This document shows positions 15,332 through 20,529 of a DNA stretch of 20,529 bases, one piece after another. The stretch comes from a virus. The stretch lies in IMG/VR virus record IMGVR_UViG_3300017971_000863, positions 1 through 20,529 of that record. One strand, written 5' to 3'. The position numbers were made by a program, and so were the translations under genes. The notes below the pieces were generated by a model, which was given only the letters and a program-made list of their open reading frames with translations, was not told the origin of the DNA and ran no database searches. Within the stretch, counting starts at the first letter, position 1, and each line of letters starts with the position of its first letter.

Positions 15332-15359
15332 TAAGCCTCCTTTCTGATTCGGAGGCTTA
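15332..15359 (-). promoter_or_regulatory. Hairpin covering the Shine-Dalgarno of paralogue B
   Basis: A 9-bp perfect stem (15332-15340 with 15351-15359) and 10-nt loop lie between the two paralogues. On the minus strand the 5' arm, TAAGCCTCC, contains the TAA stop of the short paralogue, and the 3' arm, GGAGGCTTA, contains the Shine-Dalgarno of the long one. No T-tract follows, so it is not a typical terminator. Translation of the upstream paralogue could open it. Confidence 0.7.
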
Positions 15360-15527
15360 TGGCGCCGTAGTGGTGGACGTTGTCGAGGTGGTCGAGGTGG
15401 TCGTGGTCGTTAAGTAACGCTCCTGGACCGCTCGGATATGCTCCCGCAGCCGCGGATAGACCCCAGGGTTATGCCCCAGGTCTTTCGCTTGCTGCTGTGC
15501 ATCCCTTCCTTCGAATTCGTTAGCCAT
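15357..15527 (-). CDS. Capsid-associated small protein with short Thr/Ser tail (paralogue A)
   Basis: This 56-residue gene starts at ATG 15527 with AAAGGAGG upstream and ends TAA at 15357. Its 39-residue N-part ('AKDLGHNPGVYPRLREHIRA', then VQERYL) is 30/39 identical to paralogue B. The differences are clustered at residues 6-13, plus 19 and 24. The tail is only 17 residues, T and S ending T-T-T-A-P, against 73 in the other copy. It follows the major capsid gene by 27 nt, which suggests high expression together with the capsid and a role as decoration or head-fibre protein. It is too short for routine ORF finding but is well supported by paralogy, start site and spacing. Confidence 0.8.
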   Translation of the reverse strand: MANEFEGRDAQQQAKDLGHNPGVYPRLREHIRAVQERYLTTTTTSTTSTTSTTTAP

Positions 15528-15531
15528 ATTG

Positions 15532-15554
15532 GCCTCCTTTCGTTATAGGTAGGC
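15532..15554 (-). promoter_or_regulatory. Weaker version of the Shine-Dalgarno hairpin before paralogue A
   Basis: Between the capsid stop and paralogue A, GCCTaCC can pair with GGAGGC across the loop TATAACGAAA, with one bulged base. As in the copy before paralogue B, the 3' arm holds the Shine-Dalgarno, and the loop end GAAAGGAGGC is the same, so the leader was part of the duplicated unit. The stem is short and may be marginal. Confidence 0.4.
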
Positions 15555-16520
15555 TCAGGACGTGGCCAGTCCAGTGATTTTCCCGTGGTACTCTTCCGGA
15601 CCGTAATCGAGTCCGATCTGACCATAAATCTGACCCACTTCGCTAGCGCCGCCGGGATCCAGCGGTTCGTAGAAAAGGACGCCCTTTTCTGGTACGGGCA
15701 GATAGACAGGCGAGCACACGGACAGGTCAGCAAGAAGCACGGTATCCGTGTCGAGCTTCGGGCACCAGACCACATCCATCATGACAAAATCAACCATCAC
15801 AGTTGAAATCTCGACGCCACCGACCGTACGGCTCGGCGGAGCGTACCCGAAAATCTCGGAGATGCGTTGACGCTGGTAGCTGTTGCAGAACATCATGATG
15901 TTTCGGAAGATGGCGCCATTACCAGCCATCGTCCTGACAAGCTGATTAATAAGCGATCGAGAAAGCTGCGCGTTACCGGCAGCCACCGCGTTAGTTGAGC
16001 AAGCCGTCACGATACCGCGCGTCTTTGCGGCAACGTTTGCTGCCGTCGCCTGCTGGTACGCACCATGCAAGAACGTGTATTCCGTGTCGATGGCGATCTG
16101 CTCGAGAGCCGCCTGAATCTGAAAATCGCGCTCATTGCGCACCGGCTGCCCGCCACCCATGATGTCAATAAGACCGGTAGTAGGATCGGCCGTGACCTGC
16201 CCAACAACACTCTGCTTGACGTAAGACACATCGACGCTTTTGTGCACGATGTGACAAGTGTTGTAGTCCACTCCACGGACATAGGTCCAAGCCGTAGGTC
16301 GTGTAAGACTATCCGTTTCGGTGATAGCGGGCTGTGCCGCACTCTCGAGAGCGTAAGTCTGCGCCAGCGCAAACTGCATGTCCCCGACAAGCTTTACGTT
16401 CCCGCCCTGCAGACCGCCGATCTGATTCAGAAAAGGCGTCTGATTCGCTCCAATCAGGTAGAGCTCCCCCACATAATTCGGCGCATTCCAAGAAGTTGCC
16501 GCCGCATTCGTGTTTGGCAT
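15555..16520 (-). CDS. Major capsid protein (SU10-like, DUF5309)
   Basis: This 321-residue protein matches the SU10/DUF5309 group of HK97-fold capsid proteins. Characteristic parts are 'YVGELYLIGANQTPFLNQIG', with G-G, then 'ESAAQPAITETDSLTRPTAW' soon after, 'YNTCHIVHKSVDVSYVKQSV' and 'RNERDFQIQAALEQIAIDTE' in the E-loop and spine region. The C-terminus reads 'GVLFYEPLDPGGASEVGQIY', then GQIGLDYGPEEYHGKITGL. AGGAGGAAACA precedes the ATG, a strong site fit for an abundant protein. No prohead protease gene is visible nearby; in this family a separate scaffold, as at 16533-17393, is common. The call is the firmest in the head module along with the portal. Confidence 0.9.
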   Translation of the reverse strand: MPNTNAAATSWNAPNYVGELYLIGANQTPFLNQIGGLQGGNVKLVGDMQFALAQTYALESAAQPAITETDSLTRPTAWTYVRGVDYNTCHIVHKSVDVSYVKQSVVGQVTADPTTGLIDIMGGGQPVRNERDFQIQAALEQIAIDTEYTFLHGAYQQATAANVAAKTRGIVTACSTNAVAAGNAQLSRSLINQLVRTMAGNGAIFRNIMMFCNSYQRQRISEIFGYAPPSRTVGGVEISTVMVDFVMMDVVWCPKLDTDTVLLADLSVCSPVYLPVPEKGVLFYEPLDPGGASEVGQIYGQIGLDYGPEEYHGKITGLATS

Positions 16521-16532
16521 TGTTTCCTCCTA

Positions 16533-17393
16533 TTAGGACTTGGCTCGCTGAAGGTCGTAGATTTGGGTTTTCAGCCGCGTCATTGCTGCGGCATCTCCAT
16601 TCTTCTGCGCCTCCGCGAATTGTGCTTTCAGTGTTGTCAGCGGAGTCCGAGCGCCAGGCGGGCCAGAGCCGCCCCCCGCAGCTCCTGAACCTCCCGACCC
16701 CGCTCGAAGAAGCCTTTCCTTACCAGGATATTCAGAAAAGATAGAGTCCATCGCTTCCGCGAACTGGGCAGGCTCTCCGATGCGCTTTGGGTCCTTGCTC
16801 ATGATGACTTCACCAGTCGCATCTTTCCCGACAACGCGGAGCTTACCATCCACATCCTGAACCTCAAAGCGCCCACCAAAGTATGTCTCAGCGATTTCAG
16901 GCGGAAGTATCGTCCTCGGGTCCGTGCCGCCAAAAAGCTCATGCTGCGCGAACTGAGACGAAATCATAAGGTTTCGGATGTGTCCATCCTTCTGCGTTAG
17001 AAGCTCCTGGAGCGCATGCTCGCGTTCAGCGAACTGAGCCTTAAGCTTCTCTTCCTGGGCTTTAATTCCCTCTCGCGCTTCCTGCTTGATCTTTTCGACC
17101 TCACCGGCTTGCAACTTCTGGGAATCCTCGAGGTTTTGGACCGTCTCCATCGCTTCTCTGGCTGCCGAGACAAACTCATCCAAGTCCTCGACGTCCTCGA
17201 CCGCCTTTAGGCGTGCCTCCGCTGCCTCGAGCTTCAGGCGCTTGGCCTTGTCCTGAGAATTCAGCGTGAGTATCTTGTCGTGCATCCGGTTAGGGTCAAA
17301 AGCCATCTCCGTTCCTTCGTCGTCGACGTAAACGGGAAGACCATCCTCAAGTGCAAGGCTTCCATCCTCGCTGGTTTTGGGTTTCCAAGGCAT
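16533..17393 (-). CDS. Head scaffolding-like protein (DUF6651-type)
   Basis: This 286-residue protein lies just before the capsid gene, the usual place of the scaffold. It opens 'MPWKPKTSEDGSLALEDGLP', then VYVDDEGTEMAFDP, as in phage scaffold-like proteins of the DUF6651 kind. Residues about 45-145 form a long charged coiled coil (KIKQEAREGIKAQEEKLKAQ). The region at 150-215 has 'FGGTDPRTILPPEIAETYFG', then 'FEVQDVDGKLRVVGKDATGE'. A Gly-rich linker (GSGGSGAAGGGSG) leads to a C-terminal helix, 'LKAQFAEAQKNGDAAAMTRL', a likely capsid-binding end as in other scaffolds. It starts after a 92-nt gap with AGGAGAG upstream and ends 12 nt before the capsid ATG. Confidence 0.78.
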   Translation of the reverse strand: MPWKPKTSEDGSLALEDGLPVYVDDEGTEMAFDPNRMHDKILTLNSQDKAKRLKLEAAEARLKAVEDVEDLDEFVSAAREAMETVQNLEDSQKLQAGEVEKIKQEAREGIKAQEEKLKAQFAEREHALQELLTQKDGHIRNLMISSQFAQHELFGGTDPRTILPPEIAETYFGGRFEVQDVDGKLRVVGKDATGEVIMSKDPKRIGEPAQFAEAMDSIFSEYPGKERLLRAGSGGSGAAGGGSGPPGARTPLTTLKAQFAEAQKNGDAAAMTRLKTQIYDLQRAKS

Positions 17394-17485
17394 TGTTCTC
17401 TCCTGCGCTTCCGCGCTCCTTGCTGTGCGGCCGTCCAGCCGCGGTTACACCGTTATTCTAATCAGGGCTTCTGCCCCGTCCTGCC
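17394..17485 (-). other. 92-nt gap before the scaffold gene
   Basis: This is the longest space between genes in the window. On the minus strand it holds TAGAAT after CTGAT, a possible extended -10 without a matching -35, and two small GC-rich stems (GCGGC with GCCGC; GCGC with GCGC) just before AGGAGAG of the scaffold gene. A promoter here for scaffold and capsid is possible but not supported by a full consensus. No T-tract terminator is seen. Confidence 0.3.
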
Positions 17486-17728
17486 CTATTTCAAATACCG
17501 CTGGTATTGCTCATCGGCGTCATAGTATTCCGCAGATAAGTGACATATGAAATCGCATACATCATAATCGTTCGTTATCTCCCGCGCCAGGGGCATCTCG
17601 GAATCGTCATCGGCCCCGTTGTGGAGGGCGCGCGTTATAGCGCGGCGTAAGCGCCGATTCGCGATAGGACGCATCCAACGCTTCGCTTTATCCTTTATGA
17701 TTGGATGCTTCTTGTGCGATCTACTCAT
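17486..17728 (-). CDS. Small basic phage protein of the 'MSRSxKK' kind
   Basis: This 80-residue protein starts 'MSRSHKKHPIIKDKAKRWMR', then PIANRRLRRAI. This matches the recurrent small hypothetical proteins in phages and bacteria that begin MSRS-Y/H-K-K-x-P and contain a K/R-rich 'aNR.vRR' helix. The C-terminal half is acidic and aromatic ('NDYDVCDFICHLSAEYYDAD'), giving an unusual charge split. No function is known to me; nucleic-acid binding would suit the basic half but is inference. It overlaps the DUF2061 gene by 8 nt at its start and is followed by the 92-nt gap. Confidence 0.6.
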   Translation of the reverse strand: MSRSHKKHPIIKDKAKRWMRPIANRRLRRAITRALHNGADDDSEMPLAREITNDYDVCDFICHLSAEYYDADEQYQRYLK

Positions 17729-17900
17729 GACCGTGCCATATTATCTCGTGACCAAAGTAAAAGGCGACTTTCAATATGCGGTCTATCATGCAGCCCGACA
17801 CCGCGATGCTTGCGCTCCCGGTCGCCGCCCACAAGACGCCGACGGTCAAGAGGCTCGAGCCGAGGCTATAGGTCAGCGTTTTCTTCAGTGTACGGCTCAT
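17721..17900 (-). CDS. DUF2061-family small membrane protein
   Basis: This 59-residue protein reads 'MSRTLKKTLTYSLGSSLLTV', then GVLWAATGSASIAVSGCMID, then 'RILKVAFYFGHEIIWHGHE'. It matches DUF2061 in full: a K-T-x-T-Y start, one or two hydrophobic segments around a T-G-S turn, then I-x-K-x-x-x-Y-x-x-H-E-x-x-W. The family is predicted to sit in the inner membrane and has no proven function. A longer frame opens at 17993, but ATG 17900 overlaps the Mu gpF-like stop by 4 nt (ATGA) and gives the family length. A membrane protein in the middle of a head operon is odd; a holin-like or superinfection role is possible but not shown. Confidence 0.72.
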   Translation of the reverse strand: MSRTLKKTLTYSLGSSLLTVGVLWAATGSASIAVSGCMIDRILKVAFYFGHEIIWHGHE

Positions 17901-18793
17901 GCGGGTACCGCCTGCTCTGCAAAATAGTTCTGAACTTCGATGGACCGACCCTCGACCCATTCCTTTTGCACTGGTATGAACGCATGCCTGCAATTATAGC
18001 CACCACGATGCGTCTTGAAGGGTCCAGACTTACCGCGCCAGGTCTGCTTATCAAGCTCCTTGATACGCGCTTCCGTCATCACCTCGCCTGCATGATTCTT
18101 GCAAAATTGCCGCGAGGCCGAGATTACGTCGCCATAATATATGAACCGGTCCAGCCCGATGTCCTGCGCCTTGCTCATAGTGATAGTATTCTGGAAATTG
18201 CGCGTATTGTCGAAGGCAAACTGCCGCGCGTAAGTCGTCATGGGGCGCCCCGTCACGGACTCATGCCCGCGCAGGATGCCCGCCACCTGGCGCTTGAGCT
18301 GGCTGAAGGGCTGCCCTCCGACAATGTGCTCATACATGGCTTTCGCCACGCGATCGCGGGCCGTGACCCCGTAAGCCTCGAATTCTACCATGGCGGACTT
18401 CCGGAGCTCCGCGATGTACCGCTTATCCACTCCCGCATACTTCTGTGGGCTACCGGTCAAGGTCGTCAGATACTTCTCGACGCGCTTCGTCACTCGGGCC
18501 ATGTCCCGATTTATCATATGCGATACCGGTTCTCCGTAGAGCGCCTCGACCGCGGTTGTCATGTCCTTGTGTATCTGCTGGGCCTGCATGAAATTCGTCT
18601 TGGTGCTCACAAGCCGCCCGTTTTCGGTCTCGAGCTGCGTCGCCAGGCGGATTATCTTCTTCTCGAGCTTCTTGATGGCGCCCTCGAGGTACGCTTGCTC
18701 CTGAACCGTCAAATTTGTCAGATACCTATCCAATGAATCCGTCGATTCCTTCATTTTCCGCAAGCTTGGGCGCCTAAAGAGCTTTTTAGCCAA
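17897..18793 (-). CDS. Minor head protein, Mu gpF-like (head morphogenesis)
   Basis: This 298-residue protein belongs to the Mu gpF/SPP1 gp7 group that follows the portal in many phages and is needed for head assembly. The N-terminal 150 residues are helical and charged. The gpF-like domain is C-terminal: 'YARQFAFDNTRNFQNTITMS', then 'RFIYYGDVISASRQFCKNHA' and GEV, then 'GPFKTHRGGYNCRHAFIPV', with Cys and His residues of the family motif R..C...G...H..CRH. The start is a TTG at 18793, with GAGG 10 nt upstream; an ATG lies 13 codons further in. The gene overlaps the zinc-ribbon gene by 8 nt and ends in ATGA with the DUF2061 gene. Confidence 0.85.
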   Translation of the reverse strand: MAKKLFRRPSLRKMKESTDSLDRYLTNLTVQEQAYLEGAIKKLEKKIIRLATQLETENGRLVSTKTNFMQAQQIHKDMTTAVEALYGEPVSHMINRDMARVTKRVEKYLTTLTGSPQKYAGVDKRYIAELRKSAMVEFEAYGVTARDRVAKAMYEHIVGGQPFSQLKRQVAGILRGHESVTGRPMTTYARQFAFDNTRNFQNTITMSKAQDIGLDRFIYYGDVISASRQFCKNHAGEVMTEARIKELDKQTWRGKSGPFKTHRGGYNCRHAFIPVQKEWVEGRSIEVQNYFAEQAVPA

Positions 18794-18974
18794 TCCGATT
18801 TCGCCTCATGCTGGGTATTGCAGGGTCCCCCGCTCGGCGCCTGGGGCGCCCGCGAGCCATGGTCCGTAAGCCGATATACCGATAGGCACTGGACAGACAC
18901 ATCGGGCAGTAAACCCCCACCTCGCTTGTCCAATGATACTCGCTTCCGCAGGTTTCGCACTGTCCGTAATACAT
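18786..18974 (-). CDS. Small zinc-ribbon protein
   Basis: This 62-residue protein has C6-x2-C9 and C23-x2-C26 in 'MYYGQCETCGSEYHWTSEVG', then VYCPMC, a classic zinc ribbon of the rubredoxin-knuckle type. After the ribbon it is basic (RGRPRRRAGD, MRRNRIG). GGTGAG lies a few bases upstream of the ATG, and the portal stop is 15 nt away. Its last eight bases overlap the TTG start of the minor head gene. Small zinc ribbons between portal and minor head genes are seen in various phages, where their role is unproven; DNA or protein binding is inferred. The gene is probably real given motif and spacing. Confidence 0.68.
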   Translation of the reverse strand: MYYGQCETCGSEYHWTSEVGVYCPMCLSSAYRYIGLRTMARGRPRRRAGDPAIPSMRRNRIG

Positions 18975-18989
18975 TTTCTCACCATGTAA

Positions 18990-20519
18990 CTATTCTTCTG
19001 CCTCGTCTTCCGTCGGGTCGCCGCCGGTCTCGAAGGGATTCTCCCGCGGGGCGCCTGGTTCCTGCCCCTCGGGCAGGTCAAAGTCATCTGGCTGCTTCTC
19101 GATTTCCTCATCGATGACTTTCAGCACCTCGTCATTAGGGTCCTGTAAGTACTGCCGAGCGATACTTTTCTCAACCTCCTGCTTGAACGTCCTGCTGTTT
19201 ACGACCGTCTTGGCTGTAAGGGCGTCCGCCAGGTCTTGCGCCAGGTTCCGAACGTCAAAATCCCGAGGCCGCTCGATAACAGACTTGGTGATATACTGCT
19301 CCATCTGTTGCCAGCGGAGCCAGAAATACAGAATCATGTTCTCGGCCTTCTCGACGTTGATAGCCTTCTGCGTCACCTTGGCATTGAGCTGCTGAAATTC
19401 CGCCGTTAGAGCCACGCCGGACTTAGCTGCAGTCGAGGTTTCCGTCGCGTTAAGCCCGCCGGTATGGGCGATGCGATAAATCTCCGCCGCCTTCTTGGAG
19501 ATTAGCTCTCGGAGCGCCTGAATCGTCGGAGCCGCCTGCGGCACAAGCCACTCGGGCTTTGCCTGCGGATTCTCTGGGTCAAACTCGACGACCGCCGGGG
19601 AGCCTACCTCAACATCCTGCCCCTGTTCCTCCATGGGCATTAGCATGACTGGAAAAGCCGTATACCCGACAATTTCATTGATTTGCGACAGGTCCCGGAG
19701 AATGGACAGGTCAATACGGGCGATCTCGTGCAAGTCCGCCACCCCCATCGGCCACTGCCTACCCTTCAGGTTGTGCATCCAGACCCATGGTATCTCCCCC
19801 AGTGGATTCGGTCCTGAGTCTACGAGGATTCCCTCAGCTTCCCCTGGGGCGTTCTCCTCCGGCTCCTCCCATAGCTCCCAGTGGTCCCGCCACCAGATCC
19901 GGTAACGCCCATCGTCGTCGAAGAGCTTGATATAATCGAGCATCGGACGTCCGACATCATCCCTGACGTATTCCCAGTCGAGGATAGCGGTTGGATGGTA
20001 CCCTGCTAGGTAAGGGTACACACCGCGCCTTAACTCCTCGTCTCGATTCTCGATTACCGCTGTTGGTTTGTCCACCAAAAAGCCCACAAACCCAAACACT
20101 GACGCCCAGCGAAATTGGTCCGCCATGTAATCCTGGAAGGTGTCGCCGTACAGGTTGCAGTCTGCCGCGAAGGCTTGCCAGGAAGGATCCTGTGCCAGAC
20201 CGTCGGGTAACTGTCGAATAGGGTCCTTGCGGAACAGATAGAAGTTGGTCAGATCAACGACCGCCCGCGAGTAGTTAAAGCCGTATAAGTCCGCCATGCG
20301 CCGCAGGTAGGCGTCCGAGGTTTCCCGCTCATGCTGCGGCACAACACCTAGCTCTACAAGCTGCCGAACGCCATCATATGCAGCGCCTAAGAACATGAAT
20401 TCGGTGTAATTGTTCTCATGCATCGGATGCGTCGCCCTAAGGTCTTTTACCAGGAAGATGGAACCCGGGATTGTATCGCCATGTTCGGCGGGCGGAGGGT
20501 TAAGTCGTGTATATGCCAT
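18990..20519 (-). CDS. Portal protein
   Basis: This 509-residue protein forms the dodecameric DNA gateway at one capsid vertex. It fits the SPP1 gp6/DUF4055-like portal type: 'YLRRMADLYGFNYSRAVVDL', then TNFYLF, near residues 70-95, 'WASVFGFVGFLVDKPTAV' in the wing, 'YLAGYHPTAILDWEYV', 'GEIPWVWMHNLKGRQWPMGV' and 'RIDLSILRDLSQINEIVGYT' leading to the long stem helices. 'KKAAEIYRIAHTGGLNATET' fits the tunnel region. The C-terminal 60 residues are acidic and proline-rich (NPFETGGDPTEDEAEE), as in many portals. GAGG lies 7 nt before the ATG. The terminase genes, expected upstream, are outside the window to the right. Confidence 0.88.
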   Translation of the reverse strand: MAYTRLNPPPAEHGDTIPGSIFLVKDLRATHPMHENNYTEFMFLGAAYDGVRQLVELGVVPQHERETSDAYLRRMADLYGFNYSRAVVDLTNFYLFRKDPIRQLPDGLAQDPSWQAFAADCNLYGDTFQDYMADQFRWASVFGFVGFLVDKPTAVIENRDEELRRGVYPYLAGYHPTAILDWEYVRDDVGRPMLDYIKLFDDDGRYRIWWRDHWELWEEPEENAPGEAEGILVDSGPNPLGEIPWVWMHNLKGRQWPMGVADLHEIARIDLSILRDLSQINEIVGYTAFPVMLMPMEEQGQDVEVGSPAVVEFDPENPQAKPEWLVPQAAPTIQALRELISKKAAEIYRIAHTGGLNATETSTAAKSGVALTAEFQQLNAKVTQKAINVEKAENMILYFWLRWQQMEQYITKSVIERPRDFDVRNLAQDLADALTAKTVVNSRTFKQEVEKSIARQYLQDPNDEVLKVIDEEIEKQPDDFDLPEGQEPGAPRENPFETGGDPTEDEAEE

Positions 20520-20529
20520 TACTTACCTC

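Noticed and set aside
17394-17485. Promoter before the scaffold gene
   Set aside because: TAGAAT is present but no -35-like hexamer stands at the right distance; kept only as a low-confidence note.
17705-18736. Plus-strand 343-codon open frame
   Set aside because: It lies opposite the gpF-like gene, which has a family motif and coupled neighbours; the plus frame shows no recognisable domain and is Arg/Leu-rich, as shadows are here.

Overview
This window holds most of the virion-structure operon of a long-tailed phage or prophage, probably siphovirus-like. All recognised genes lie on the minus strand, so transcription runs from the right edge to the left edge. The 975-residue tape measure, the tube protein directly upstream of it and the absence of any sheath gene point to a non-contractile tail. 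The tail-tip cassette resembles that of gene transfer agents and related phages (DUF2460-like, DUF2163, NlpC/P60 peptidase, large hub), which suggests but does not prove a Gram-negative host. No terminase, replication, lysis or integration gene is visible, and no tRNA or CRISPR was seen.

Read in the direction of transcription, the head module comes first (20519 to about 14992). It comprises the portal, a small zinc ribbon, a Mu gpF-like minor head protein, a DUF2061 membrane protein, a small basic protein, a coiled-coil scaffold-like protein, an SU10/DUF5309-type major capsid protein and two paralogous small proteins with Thr/Ser tails. A strong intrinsic terminator (14956-14984) closes this block. 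The connector and tail-tube module follows (14944 to 12715): a small unknown protein, a head-tail adaptor, a gpG-like morphogenesis protein, a tail terminator and the major tail protein. Next come a tail chaperone pair, probably joined by a -1 frameshift, and the tape measure. Then come two related structural proteins, a 675-residue minor tail protein with a duplicated domain, the GTA-like tip cassette, the hub, and a fibre-like gene that runs off the left edge. Most genes abut or overlap by 1, 4 or 8 nt, with good Shine-Dalgarno sites, so translation is probably coupled.

The outstanding feature is a modular low-complexity Thr/Ser segment carried by five unrelated or only partly related structural genes. 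Two are capsid-adjacent paralogues, one is the major tail protein, one is a structural protein just after the tape measure, and one is the fibre-like gene. The four complete tails sit at the extreme C-terminus, end in T-T-T-A-P or T-T-T-A-A followed by TAA, and are encoded by in-frame minisatellite repeats of different unit lengths (9, 21, 39 and 48 bp). The fifth locus, with 21 and 30 bp units, is cut by the window edge. If these proteins are all in the virion, head, tube and tip would be coated with many copies of a flexible hydroxyl-rich polypeptide. The function (glycan acceptor, adhesion to surfaces or mucus, or shielding) cannot be told from sequence. This tail system is my candidate for the undescribed biology in the window.
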